In this document: one piece after another, positions 1-8,995 of the stretch
Position numbering within the stretch: position 1 is the first letter of the stretch
How the letters are laid out: each line of letters begins with the position of its first letter
Assembly: GCA_032017425.1 (NCBI GenBank)
Contig: DALZPW010000006.1
Strand: one strand, 5' to 3'
Length of the DNA: 64,000 nt
Source of the DNA: Faucicola tetraodonis
GTDB taxonomy: Bacteria; Pseudomonadota; Gammaproteobacteria; Pseudomonadales; Moraxellaceae
The notes under the pieces: generated by a model
The model's database searches: none
Told to the model about the DNA's origin: nothing
What the model saw: only the letters and a program-made list of their open reading frames with translations
Translations under genes and position numbers: made by a program

Positions 1-54
1 TACGCTTTTCTTTCCCTCTGTCAATACCAATGGGAAAAGTTTTTTGATTTATTT

Positions 55-987
55 TCAAATTAGTTTTTTATAGTTAAAGATAAGAATGCTTACACTCATC
101 AACACACTGGTCGCTAGGGTAATTAAGACAATTTTGGCTAGCTCTGGCGCTAGTGCGTTTGAGGGGATAGTTTCATCACTATAATGGCGAACCATTTTAA
201 GATGTTTGGCAATCGGAGAGATTAGAACAAGTAGGCTTAATAGATAAAAATTTTGTCGCAAGGTCACAAAGGTAATGAGTAAAAAGTAAGCACCCAACAA
301 CATAAACCGATACAGGTGGCTCATGCTTTCTTTGCCTAAGGTGGTAGCAAGGGTATTTTTACTAGCGCCTGTATCTGTGTCAAAATCCCGCATATTGTTA
401 ATCATCAATACGCAAGTGCATAGCAGGCCGATCACCACGGCAGCAATAATATCCCTCACGCGGATAAATTGTGTTTGTAGGTACACGCCCCCTAATACGT
501 TAACTAAGCCGAAGAATAAAAATACCGCTATTTCCCCTTTCGCATTGTACCCATAGGGGTTTTTACCCATGGTATAGGTCACTGCGGCGATAATAGCGAT
601 GATGCCCAATGCTAAGAAGGTGAAGAAATCGATGAGACTGTTAAAGCTCAGCCAAAGTAAGCCAATACCGCAGCCAAAAATAAACAGCGCCCAACTTATG
701 ATTAATTTCTTGAGGGTCTTGGGATTGATTGTCCCTTGGGCAGTCTGTCTGTCGAGTCGATGGGCATCCGTACCCCGTATACCATCGCCATAGTCGTTGG
801 CTAAATTGGATAAAATCTGTAGTCCTAAGGCAACCCATAGGCTTAGCAAAAAGATTTGCCAATTTTTGGTTTCAAAGCTACCAATACGCGAGTATGCCAA
901 CGCATTGGCTACTATGATGCCAGCCACCGCTAATGGATAAGTGCGTGGGCGAGTCGCTTGCCAAAATGCTTGTAAAAAATTGACCAT
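55..987 (-). CDS. menA: 1,4-dihydroxy-2-naphthoate prenyltransferase-like membrane protein
   Basis: UbiA-superfamily integral membrane prenyltransferase, about 310 residues with eight or nine hydrophobic segments. MenA attaches the polyprenyl chain to 1,4-dihydroxy-2-naphthoate in menaquinone synthesis. Two Asp-rich diphosphate/Mg-binding motifs are visible: NLANDYGDGIRGTD near residues 61-75 and NNMRDFDTDTGASKNTLA near residues 197-215, both typical of MenA rather than UbiA. I chose the ATG at 987; an in-frame GTG lies directly upstream at 990, and an AAGG is about 12 nt upstream. It is followed downstream only by the window edge and preceded by tex on the same strand. No other men genes are in the window, so a menaquinone role is inferred from family motifs only; another quinone-type substrate is possible. 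Confidence 0.85.
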   Translation of the reverse strand: MVNFLQAFWQATRPRTYPLAVAGIIVANALAYSRIGSFETKNWQIFLLSLWVALGLQILSNLANDYGDGIRGTDAHRLDRQTAQGTINPKTLKKLIISWALFIFGCGIGLLWLSFNSLIDFFTFLALGIIAIIAAVTYTMGKNPYGYNAKGEIAVFLFFGLVNVLGGVYLQTQFIRVRDIIAAVVIGLLCTCVLMINNMRDFDTDTGASKNTLATTLGKESMSHLYRFMLLGAYFLLITFVTLRQNFYLLSLLVLISPIAKHLKMVRHYSDETIPSNALAPELAKIVLITLATSVLMSVSILIFNYKKLI

Positions 988-1020
988 CACTCACTCGAAA
1001 CCTTGTATCACCAATCGCAA

Positions 1021-1048
1021 CATCTAAATGGATTTAGCCATTTAGATG
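1021..1048. repeat. Perfect 11-bp inverted repeat between tex and menA
   Basis: CATCTAAATGG at 1021-1031 is the exact reverse complement of CCATTTAGATG at 1038-1048, with a 6-nt loop. There is no T-run on either side, so it is not a standard intrinsic terminator. It lies 33 nt upstream of the menA start and could be an operator or an mRNA-stabilising hairpin; function unknown. Confidence 0.6.
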
Positions 1049-1071
1049 CACGTTTACTAATGATGCGGGGT

Positions 1072-3621
1072 TTATGTTGATTTTTTTAGACCTGCTTGCG
1101 CCAACAATGCACCTAAGCTACCGATTTTTTGCGGTTTGTCGGCTGCTTGGTTTTGCGGTTTAGCAGCTTTGTCACTACGTTGAGGTTTGCCCGAATGTTT
1201 GGCTGATTTACCGCCGCGCTCGGCAGGGTCTGCGTGTTTTTTCGCCGTACCAGCCACTGATTGGTTGGTATTTTTTGCTTTATTGGCGGGTGCTTTTTCA
1301 GCAGCTTTGGCTGCCATTGGCGTATCTGACTTCATGCTAAAGCCCACGCGTTTACGCTCTGCATCCACTGAAATCACGCGAACGGTGACGATATCACCTG
1401 GTTTGACATGATTTAACGGATCGGCGATAAACTCGTTACCCATCTCTGAGATATGTACCAAGCCATCTTGATGGACGCCCACATCAACAAAACAACCAAA
1501 ACTTGTCACATTGGTGACCACGCCTTCAAGCGTCATGCCTTCGGTTAAATCGTTGAGGCTATTGACATCGTCACGGAACTGCGCTGTTTTAAAGCTCGGT
1601 CTTGGATCGTGTGCAGGTTTGGCTAATTCTTGTTTGATGGCAGCGGCTTTCAGCGTTGCTTGCTCGGCATCATTAACCTCATCGTTTGCGGCAGCGATAA
1701 GTGAAGCGGTCAGATTGTTAAGCGCTGACTCGTCACCTAGCACATCGTTGAGATTATTGTCGGTTGAGGCCAGCCATTGTTTGACCATCTCATAGTTTTC
1801 TGGGTGTAACCCTGTTGCATCTAACGGCTCATCACCGCCACGAATGCGTAAAAAACCTGCCGCTTGTTCAAAAGTTTTGGCACCCAATCTTGGCACATTT
1901 TTGAGCTGTTCACGATTGGCAAATGCGCCATGTTCGTTGCGGTAGTTGACAATTTGCTGTGCTACATTGACATTGAGACCTGCGATATAAGACAAAATCG
2001 CAGGACTTGCGGTATTGACGTCTACCCCCACCGCATTCACACAGTCTTGCGTGACTTTGGTTAAACTATCAGCCAGCTGCGTTTGGTTGACGTCATGCTG
2101 ATATTGCCCCACGCCAATGGCTTTGGGATCAACTTTAACCAGCTCAGACAAGGGATCTTGCAAACGACGGGCAATCGATACTGCCCCACGAATGGATACA
2201 TCAAGCTCTTGTAATTCTTGCGATGCCAGTTCGCTCGCTGAGTACACAGACGCACCAGACTCATTGACCACCACAGGCACGGCTTTGATATCGCCGTTTC
2301 CTTGAGCGCTGTGTTCTGCCAAAATTTCTTTGATTAAGGCATCTGTCTCACGGCTAGCCGTACCGTTACCAATGGCGATTAAATGCACATGGTGGTTTTT
2401 GAGTAAATCGGCAATGGTTTGTTTGGCTTCATCGACCTTATTGTCTGGGGCAAATGGATACACTGTTGCAATCGCAAAACTATCATCGCTATTTTTGGCA
2501 ACATGACCTAGGCTATCAACCACGGCCATTTTAACCCCATGACGGATACCCGGATCGACGCCTAGAATCGTTTTTTGACCCGCTGGCGCTGCCATTAATA
2601 AATGCTGTAAATTGTTTGCAAACACGTCAATTGCTGCTGATTCAGCCGTTAAGCGTTTTTCTGTGAGCAAACGATGCTCAATATGCGGACGCCATTTATC
2701 CAACCACAGTTTTTTTCCCAGTGACAATAAAAATTGTTGACGCTCACTAGGCTCAGCAGCCGTTAAGTTAAATGCCTGATTAATTTGCTGGGTAAACGGT
2801 GCATCCTCGCCTTCAATGGCAATCGTCAGTACGTTGTCTTGGCGACCGCGTAGCATCGCTAATAATCGATGATTGGGTAAACGCGCCAAGCTTTCAGCGT
2901 GGTCAAAATAGTCTTTGTATTTTTCGCCGACTTCCCGTTTTTCTTCGCCCACTAAACGGCTATGAATTTGGGCGATTTTACCAAAGCCGACGCGCAGTTT
3001 GTCGAGTAGATCAAGCTGCTGTGTCCACTCATCGATAATAATGGCACCGATACCTGATAGCTGTTTTTCTTTATCTTCAAAAATTGACGCTTCGGCTTCG
3101 CCGTTGTCATCCTGTACAGGCGCTGGCGCTTGGTAATCTGATAATGCTGAGGCTGGGCTTACCGAGTCATTTAGAACCGCCAAGGCAATTGGCTCAAGTC
3201 CTGCTTCACGGGCTTGGGTTGCCAGTGAGCGGCGGCGCGGACGATACGGCAAATAAATGTCTTCTAATTCAAGTTTGGATGCCGCTTGATTAATGCGTTC
3301 ATTCAATTCATCGGTCAGCTTATTTTGTGAAGTCAACAGCTCAATGATTTTTTGGCGACGAATGGCCATATCTCGTTCATAGCTCAGCGATTTTTCCAGA
3401 CTACGCAACTGTACGTCATCGAGCCCGCCGGTTTGGTCTTTACGATAGCGGGCAATAAACGGAATCGTCGCGCCATCATCATAGAGTTTGACGAATGCCA
3501 TCATTTGGTTGAGTTTGATACCAAGATTGGCAGCTAATTTTTGATAAATGGCTTGCTGGACTTGCTCAGAGAGTACATCTACCGCTGGATTAGCCGCAAT
3601 GGCAGTAACGTTTGTAGTCAT
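1072..3621 (-). CDS. tex: Tex-family RNA-binding protein
   Basis: Tex is a cytoplasmic S1-domain nucleic-acid-binding protein linked to transcription and expression of secreted factors. The order of parts matches the family: helical Tex N-terminal region with PFIARYRKD and DIYLPYRPRRR (residues about 15-145), a YqgF/RNase H-like domain with ILGVDPGIRHGVK (about 355-490), helix-hairpin-helix motifs (about 500-575) and an S1 domain with LEGVVTNVTSFGCFVDVG and DGLVHISEM (about 690-755). A Lys/Ala/Pro-rich tail of about 80 residues follows and is longer than in most homologues. The ATG at 3621 has TTAGG 6 nt upstream; an in-frame GTG at 3636 is the alternative. It stands alone on this strand with a spacer of about 530 bp upstream. 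Confidence 0.96.
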   Translation of the reverse strand: MTTNVTAIAANPAVDVLSEQVQQAIYQKLAANLGIKLNQMMAFVKLYDDGATIPFIARYRKDQTGGLDDVQLRSLEKSLSYERDMAIRRQKIIELLTSQNKLTDELNERINQAASKLELEDIYLPYRPRRRSLATQAREAGLEPIALAVLNDSVSPASALSDYQAPAPVQDDNGEAEASIFEDKEKQLSGIGAIIIDEWTQQLDLLDKLRVGFGKIAQIHSRLVGEEKREVGEKYKDYFDHAESLARLPNHRLLAMLRGRQDNVLTIAIEGEDAPFTQQINQAFNLTAAEPSERQQFLLSLGKKLWLDKWRPHIEHRLLTEKRLTAESAAIDVFANNLQHLLMAAPAGQKTILGVDPGIRHGVKMAVVDSLGHVAKNSDDSFAIATVYPFAPDNKVDEAKQTIADLLKNHHVHLIAIGNGTASRETDALIKEILAEHSAQGNGDIKAVPVVVNESGASVYSASELASQELQELDVSIRGAVSIARRLQDPLSELVKVDPKAIGVGQYQHDVNQTQLADSLTKVTQDCVNAVGVDVNTASPAILSYIAGLNVNVAQQIVNYRNEHGAFANREQLKNVPRLGAKTFEQAAGFLRIRGGDEPLDATGLHPENYEMVKQWLASTDNNLNDVLGDESALNNLTASLIAAANDEVNDAEQATLKAAAIKQELAKPAHDPRPSFKTAQFRDDVNSLNDLTEGMTLEGVVTNVTSFGCFVDVGVHQDGLVHISEMGNEFIADPLNHVKPGDIVTVRVISVDAERKRVGFSMKSDTPMAAKAAEKAPANKAKNTNQSVAGTAKKHADPAERGGKSAKHSGKPQRSDKAAKPQNQAADKPQKIGSLGALLAQAGLKKST

Positions 3622-4153
3622 ATTTTTGCCTAACACTTATAAGGATGAACTCAAAACTTCAGAGTTCACGCATTATAACAAAACAATACAAAAAGATAAT
3701 AGGTAAACGCTATTTTAACAAAAATCTTTAGTGATTTTTTACTTTGCTAACTATACCCCTGTTGTTAAACTAAAATTTTGCTAACGGATGACTATATAAT
3801 AGATGACTACCCTATAAGCTAACGTCGCGTTTTTAGCAAAATCACTACAGCAATCGACACATTTCTTTGCTTTAATAACCGCATAACCAAGCAAATTTGA
3901 CTGAATAATAAGATTGATAATGCTTGCAAGTTGTAACCAATCGTTTCAAAATACCCTTATCAGTCCTTAATAAAAATTTTTATACCCATATATTTTATAA
4001 CATTGCTTGTCCTAACTATTAATTATAAGGTTCATTTCAACACGCTAATGGAACATATTTAGCGTTTATAAAAACTATGTAGCGAAAACAACATTCGAGT
4101 GAAAATAACATTGGTGATAGGAATATCGACGATAAAAATGAGGAAAATAATCA
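3622..4153. other. Divergent intergenic region between tex and ompR
   Basis: About 530 bp of AT-rich DNA separating leftward tex from rightward ompR. It must hold both promoters. I see several AT-rich -10-like stretches but no convincing -35/-10 pair, no RNA gene and no coding sequence. Confidence 0.4.
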
Positions 4154-4927
4154 ATGAGTGACGACATCAACCCCACTGTAGAATCTACTCCCAATCAATC
4201 AGCCGCCGGCGATATGAATCAGCGCATTTTGGTCGTTGATGATGATGCGCGCCTACGTACCTTATTGCAACGTTTCTTAGAAGACGATGGTTATATTGTA
4301 CGTACTGCGCATGACGGCAACCAAATGGACAAATTGATGCAGCGTGAATTATTTTCGCTGATTGTGCTTGATTTGATGCTACCTAACGAAGACGGTATCA
4401 GTATTTGCCATCGCTTACGCGCAGAAAACTCCGATATTCCGATTATTATGTTGACCGCTAAAGGTTCCGATGCCGATCGTATCGCAGGACTTGAAGCAGG
4501 CGCGGATGATTATTTGCCAAAACCCTTTAACCCCAAAGAATTATTGGCACGTATTAAAGCCGTATTGCGCCGGCAAACGCGTGAATTACCAGGCGCACCC
4601 AGTCAGCAAATGGAAGTGGTCGAATTTGGGTCATGGACATTAGATTTATCAACGCGCACCCTAAAACGTGATGGCAATATCGTGACCTTAACCACAGGTG
4701 AATTTAGTGTATTAAAGGCTTTGGTACAACACCCCCGTGAGCCATTAACCCGTGATAAACTGATGAATCTGGCACGCGGCCGTGAATGGGGCGCAATGGA
4801 GCGCTCAATTGATGTGCAGGTGTCGCGTTTACGCCGTCTCATCGAAGATAATCCTTCGCAAGCGCGCTATATCCAAACCGTTTGGGGCGTGGGCTACGTG
4901 TTTGTACCCGATGGCGCAGAAAGCTAA
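4154..4927 (+). CDS. ompR: OmpR-type response regulator
   Basis: Two-component response regulator acting as a DNA-binding transcription factor in the cytoplasm. Receiver domain residues about 23-140 contain the acidic cluster VVDDDAR, phospho-acceptor Asp73 in VLDLMLPNEDG, the Thr in MLTAK and the Lys in PKPF. The C-terminal winged helix (about 155-250) includes LTTGEFSVLKAL and RSIDVQVSRLRRLIED, then IQTVWGVGYVFVPDG, closely matching OmpR. A 20-residue N-terminal extension precedes the usual MNQRILVVDDD start; the ATG at Met21 is an alternative start. In many gammaproteobacteria envZ follows directly; here the next gene is a CobW-type GTPase, so the partner kinase must be encoded elsewhere or be absent. 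Confidence 0.9.
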   Translation: MSDDINPTVESTPNQSAAGDMNQRILVVDDDARLRTLLQRFLEDDGYIVRTAHDGNQMDKLMQRELFSLIVLDLMLPNEDGISICHRLRAENSDIPIIMLTAKGSDADRIAGLEAGADDYLPKPFNPKELLARIKAVLRRQTRELPGAPSQQMEVVEFGSWTLDLSTRTLKRDGNIVTLTTGEFSVLKALVQHPREPLTRDKLMNLARGREWGAMERSIDVQVSRLRRLIEDNPSQARYIQTVWGVGYVFVPDGAES

Positions 4928-5013
4928 ACAAGCGCTATTTAAGAGAGCGGATTAAAAAAGCCAATTAGAAGAGCGGATTAGGAAAACTGGGTTAACAGAG
5001 TTAAGAAAATTTT

Positions 5014-6096
5014 ATGATAAAACCGTTGATTGTAAATACAGCCTGTCACCTTGTGATGGGCTTTTTAGGTTCTGGAAAAACCAGTTTTATCAATGCCTGT
5101 ATCGCGCATTTTCAACACCAAGAAAAGTGGGCGATTTTGGTCAATGAAGCAGGTCAAATCGGTATTGATGAAAAGCTATTGACGGGTAATGCTGACCATG
5201 ATTTAGCGATTCGCCAAGTATCTGGTGGCTGTATCTGCTGTTCTTCGCAACTGCCGCTACAGATTGCGCTCGCTCGCTTGACTTCTGAGTATAGACCTGA
5301 CCGATTATGGATTGAGCCGACAGGGCTTGCACACCCGCGAGAGCTGATTGAGCAGCTATCTGCACCACATTGGCAAACTGCATTGTCGCTAAAATCTGCC
5401 ATCAGTATCTTCAATGCGCGTCATTGGCAAGATAGCCGTTATCGTGACAATGACGGCTACCAAGCGCATGTGCGATTTTGTGATGTGGTGGTGATTAATC
5501 GCTTTCATGGGTTGGATGACACCCAAAAAACCCAACTGACCGCATGGGTAAAAGGCTTAAACCCTAAAGCAAAATTGATTTGGCAAGCAGAGCAAATGCT
5601 GAGCGAAGATAATCTGCGGCAATTGCAACAAGCGCTCAATCAATCAAGCCAAGTGCTTGCTGAGCGTAGCCACTATCAACAAGTTAGCTTAACAAGCTTT
5701 GCTCAGTCCACCGCCCCACCCACTACCCAAGTCGACACGCCCCCATCGCCAACAGCTACCAATGATGACTTGCCATTTCGCTATCATGATGTACAAAATG
5801 GCTATCAAATCATCGGCTGGCGGGTGTCAGCCGACTGGACAATTGATATGACTGTACTGATGGAATGGCTTTTGGCACTGCCCAACTGGCAACGTATCAA
5901 ATCGGTGGTTCATATCAAACATACGCATGATGAGCAATGGCAAACCATGAATTTTACCCCAGATTCGCTCGATTTGGTGGCCTGTGAGCCACAAACCGAT
6001 AACCGTATTGAAGTGATTTTTTTGGATAACACTATCGAATTGGATTTTGATAGGCTCGATACTGAGCTGATGATGATGTTTGGGAATATCCATTAA
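5014..6096 (+). CDS. CobW/COG0523-family GTPase, putative metal chaperone
   Basis: G3E-family P-loop GTPase thought to deliver metal (often zinc) to target proteins. Visible motifs: Walker A GFLGSGKTSFIN (about residues 16-27), NEAGQIGIDE, the metal-binding CxCC motif in SGGCICCS (about 70-77), and RLWIEPTGLAHP. The NKxD base-specificity motif is degenerate (VVVINRFHGL). The C-terminal CobW_C region (about 260-350) follows a low-complexity Pro/Thr linker. The shape resembles YeiR-type members. It lies 86 bp after ompR on the same strand and may be cotranscribed, with no obvious functional link. The substrate metal and client cannot be read from the sequence. Confidence 0.85.
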   Translation: MIKPLIVNTACHLVMGFLGSGKTSFINACIAHFQHQEKWAILVNEAGQIGIDEKLLTGNADHDLAIRQVSGGCICCSSQLPLQIALARLTSEYRPDRLWIEPTGLAHPRELIEQLSAPHWQTALSLKSAISIFNARHWQDSRYRDNDGYQAHVRFCDVVVINRFHGLDDTQKTQLTAWVKGLNPKAKLIWQAEQMLSEDNLRQLQQALNQSSQVLAERSHYQQVSLTSFAQSTAPPTTQVDTPPSPTATNDDLPFRYHDVQNGYQIIGWRVSADWTIDMTVLMEWLLALPNWQRIKSVVHIKHTHDEQWQTMNFTPDSLDLVACEPQTDNRIEVIFLDNTIELDFDRLDTELMMMFGNIH

Positions 6097-6164
6097 GCTT
6101 ACGGTTGATAGATAGTCCATTTTATTGTCTATTTTTTTGATGTTGCGGCTGTTTTTTTCATTGA

Positions 6165-6977
6165 TTATGTGGCGTTAACATCGGGCGTGATACGGATGAT
6201 AGTGTCATTTTCAAGGTTTTTTTCTTGCATATCAAACCCTGTATGAGTGATGGTAAGCAAGCTACTCACGCGCGTCCCATAGCTACTTCCCAGCAACTTA
6301 TCGAGGCGATTGGCAGGAATAAAGATGGAAGACAACGCCAACTCTGTCTTGATACCTAAACCTGTATCAGGTAGCTGGGTGATAGGCGCTTGTTCACGGT
6401 CTTGCAATATCTCAAATGCCACGTTTTTCCAATTGGCTGTTTGCCAATCCTCGTGCTCAGCAAGTAGGGGCAACAACTCTTGTCGTACTCGCTTGCGCAG
6501 TTTCTGCGTTTTAAACCATGCCGTATTTGGCTGACCATTGGATAACACGTATAAGCCTTTTGCCAATACCTCGATGCCATACCCTTTATTATTAAGTAGC
6601 ACCGCTTGCTGCCGATCGCCAATGACTAGATTGAACCCATCGTAGCAGGGCAAATCAATTTGTCTTGCGAAAGCTAGCGGTGACCACTCACCACTTAAAT
6701 AATCAAGGATTAATTGACCTCGGGACGTGGCAAAGACAGGCTTATCTTTGATAATCTCTCGGTAGTTTAAAATCACCCCCCAGCGCCCCTGCACAGGATC
6801 GATACCCAACCAAGTGCCCCCTGCTTGCGCATCTTGCCCCGCGATGATTTTTTTTCCATTCGGCAATTGCCATTCATGCAGTGCGCGCGTAGGACGCTGC
6901 AAAAATTCATCCCGATTGGATAATAATACCAAGGGATTATCCTCAAACAGCTGCCAAGCCAACGCCACAATGCACAT
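6165..6977 (-). CDS. NRDE family (TANGO2-like) protein
   Basis: Member of the NRDE/TANGO2 family, named for the Asn-Arg-Asp-Glu motif, visible here at the N-terminus as LLSNRDEFLQRPT after MCIVALAWQL. The Cys at position 2 would become the N-terminal nucleophile after Met removal in an Ntn-hydrolase-like fold, consistent with family models. The motifs GGTWLGID and LSNG also match. Length 270 is usual. Proposed roles in the family include heme handling and metabolite repair, so no precise function is assigned. It converges with the CobW-family gene, with no clear terminator between them. Confidence 0.88.
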   Translation of the reverse strand: MCIVALAWQLFEDNPLVLLSNRDEFLQRPTRALHEWQLPNGKKIIAGQDAQAGGTWLGIDPVQGRWGVILNYREIIKDKPVFATSRGQLILDYLSGEWSPLAFARQIDLPCYDGFNLVIGDRQQAVLLNNKGYGIEVLAKGLYVLSNGQPNTAWFKTQKLRKRVRQELLPLLAEHEDWQTANWKNVAFEILQDREQAPITQLPDTGLGIKTELALSSIFIPANRLDKLLGSSYGTRVSSLLTITHTGFDMQEKNLENDTIIRITPDVNAT

Positions 6978-7149
6978 ACTTCATTCCTTCTAACTTGTTA
7001 CCATGCCCTCGCCCATTGACCCTGCATCAGCTCGATTGCTTATTCCATAGCTTAGCACCCAAAACTTTTTTAGCAATCACCAAATCGTCATATTGTTCAT
7101 TTATGATAAAAAATCTAAAAAACTGCCGTTTTAAACGATTGTTGCCCTT

Positions 7150-7896
7150 GTGAATAAGCTTATGACGCCAATTAGCATCGTGATTATTACCCTAAACGAA
7201 GCCGAACGTATCGGCAATATTTTGCGTGACTTAGCCCAACAAAGCTACCAAAATTTTGAAGTCATCGTGGTGGATTCCAACAGCGAAGATGACACCTGTC
7301 AAATTGCAGCAAGTTTTCGTCACCAGTTGCCGGCGATAAGCGTCCATAAAATGTCAAAGCGTGGCGTCAGCTTGGGTCGTAATACAGGGGCAAGCCTAGC
7401 CAAAAATGAACGGATACTGTTCCTAGATGCCGATGTGCAGTTGGATGCAGACTTTTTGAAAAAAGCCAGTCAATTATTGGATAAAAAATCCTTGAAAGTA
7501 GGCGGCGTGTACATGAATGCTGACCACCTAAAGCCTTGGTTTACAGTGGGTTATCTGCTGTTTAACATGGGTATTTTTGTTAGCCAATTTTTATCGCCAA
7601 CGGCGGTCGGTGCGTGTATTTTTTCCAGTAAATCTGTGCATGAGCAATTGGGTGGTTTTGATGAGTCTATCACCCTGTGTGAAGATTGTGACTATGTCAA
7701 TCGCGCCAAAAAAATCACCCGTTATCAGATGCTACCGCTCACCTTTCGCTTTGACCCACGCCGCTTGCAGCAAGATGGCTATTTTAATACAGGTTGGAAA
7801 TATCTTCACGCCAATCTATATCGCTTTTTTGTCGGTGAAATCCGCGATAACAAAATCCGCTATCAATTTGGACATTATGGTACGCAAAAAAAATAG
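7150..7896 (+). CDS. Glycosyltransferase family 2 protein
   Basis: GT-A fold inverting glycosyltransferase. The N-terminus carries the nucleotide-sugar fold signature SIVIITLNEAERI, then EVIVVDSNSEDDT, and the DxD-like metal site FLDADVQL near residue 96. A C-terminal hydrophobic stretch around residues 138-155 (GYLLFNMGIFVSQFLSP) may be membrane-associating. The start at 7150 is GTG; an in-frame ATG at 7162 gives a more usual N-terminus and neither has a strong ribosome-binding site. It is a lone gene, not in a polysaccharide cluster, and its donor and acceptor are unknown. A strong terminator overlaps its stop codon. Confidence 0.85.
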   Translation: MNKLMTPISIVIITLNEAERIGNILRDLAQQSYQNFEVIVVDSNSEDDTCQIAASFRHQLPAISVHKMSKRGVSLGRNTGASLAKNERILFLDADVQLDADFLKKASQLLDKKSLKVGGVYMNADHLKPWFTVGYLLFNMGIFVSQFLSPTAVGACIFSSKSVHEQLGGFDESITLCEDCDYVNRAKKITRYQMLPLTFRFDPRRLQQDGYFNTGWKYLHANLYRFFVGEIRDNKIRYQFGHYGTQKK

Positions 7897-7919
7897 CGTC
7901 GGTGGTGACGCTATTTTTT
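7889..7919. terminator. Bidirectional intrinsic terminator
   Basis: A perfect 12-bp stem, AAAAATAGCGTC (7889-7900) with GACGCTATTTTT (7907-7918) and a 6-nt loop. The stop codon of the glycosyltransferase gene lies in the left arm. It serves both this gene and the converging enoyl-CoA hydratase gene. Confidence 0.9.
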
Positions 7920-7934
7920 ACAAGGTTTTAGGCT

Positions 7935-8756
7935 TTATCGCCCTTTAAACTCAGCAGGACGCTTTTGCATAAAGGCGGTAATCCCTTCTTTAAAGTCTTC
8001 GCTGGTCGCCATTTGCATTTGGTAAATTACCTCTTGGTCTAGCGCGATATCTAGTCCTGCAAATGCCACTTGATTAATCGATTGCTTCATTGCCGCCAGT
8101 GCCAAGGTTGGCAAGCTTGTGAGGCGGTCAGTCAGTTTTTTCACTGCCGCATCAAGCGCATCTTGACTCACCAGCGCATTCACCAGTCCCAAATCTTCTG
8201 CCTTTTGCGCGGTGATTTGCTCACCCAACATCACAAGCTCAGTGGTTTTAGCGGCACCAATCAACTGCGATAACAGATAAATACCACCACCATCAGGCAC
8301 TAGCCCGATATTGACAAAGGCTTGTAAAAATTTAGCATTGTCACTGGCGACGCGAAAATCACACGCTAACGCGATATTCATGCCTGCACCCGCACACGCG
8401 CCATTGATACGCGCGATAATCGGCTTGCTGATTTTGCGGATACGGCGCGTAATGTCCGCAATCCCAATGGTCAGGCTGTGCGACATTTTCAGTAAATTTT
8501 CGCGGTTATCTGCGCCGGATAGCATCTCACGAATATCACCACCGCTAGAAAATCCCTTGCCCGCGCCTGTGATGATAATCACTTTGGCGGCTGTGTCGTA
8601 TTGTGCGTAATCAAGGGCTTGATAAAGCTCGGATTTCATCACGCTACTGAGCGCATTGAGTGATGCTGGATCATTGAGGGTAATCGTCGCAACACTATCT
8701 GCAACATCATACGTGACTTTTTGAAAGGTGAGTTGTTGTGTTTGGGTTGCCGTCAT
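7935..8756 (-). CDS. Enoyl-CoA hydratase/isomerase family protein
   Basis: Crotonase-fold enzyme acting on acyl-CoA thioesters. Oxyanion-hole segments are clear: ITGAGKGFSSGGDIREML (about 63-80) and ARINGACAGAGMNIALACD (about 113-132). The second catalytic position, Glu in classical hydratases, is Asp in FVNIGLVPDGGGIYLL, as in PaaG-type isomerases, so isomerase activity is as likely as hydration. ATG at 8756 has AAGGA 8 nt upstream. No other fatty-acid or phenylacetate genes are adjacent, so the pathway cannot be named. Confidence 0.88.
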   Translation of the reverse strand: MTATQTQQLTFQKVTYDVADSVATITLNDPASLNALSSVMKSELYQALDYAQYDTAAKVIIITGAGKGFSSGGDIREMLSGADNRENLLKMSHSLTIGIADITRRIRKISKPIIARINGACAGAGMNIALACDFRVASDNAKFLQAFVNIGLVPDGGGIYLLSQLIGAAKTTELVMLGEQITAQKAEDLGLVNALVSQDALDAAVKKLTDRLTSLPTLALAAMKQSINQVAFAGLDIALDQEVIYQMQMATSEDFKEGITAFMQKRPAEFKGR

Positions 8757-8906
8757 GGGTCATCCTTTTACCAAAGAAATAAATACCAAAAAAATAGATA
8801 CAATGAACCACTTCATCTTACCGAAATTATTTTTTTTTGGGAAATAAAACGCGACTTGTAAGGTCAACAATCCAAACCCAACCACAAAATTTTTACAATT
8901 TTCAAA

Positions 8907-8926
8907 ATTTCTGTATTGACAGAAAT
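8907..8926. promoter_or_regulatory. Palindromic operator candidate overlapping a -35 box upstream of the GbsR/MarR gene
   Basis: ATTTCTGT (8907-8914), 4-nt spacer, then ACAGAAAT (8919-8926): a perfect 8-bp dyad. TTGACA at 8916-8921 lies inside it and could be a -35 box, with a weak CAAAAT 17 nt downstream. The site is 70 bp before a MarR-like regulator, the usual arrangement for autorepression. Binding is inferred. Confidence 0.5.
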
Positions 8927-8995
8927 ATATAAAAAGCTCAAAATAATTAAAAATTGATTGATTTACATCCATTTACTTACACACAAGGCTAAAAA

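Noticed and set aside
8760..8972. Leftward 70-codon open frame between the enoyl-CoA hydratase and GbsR/MarR genes
   Set aside because: It covers the regulator's promoter and palindrome, is very AT-rich with low-complexity Phe/Tyr/Asn content, and has no good ribosome-binding site.
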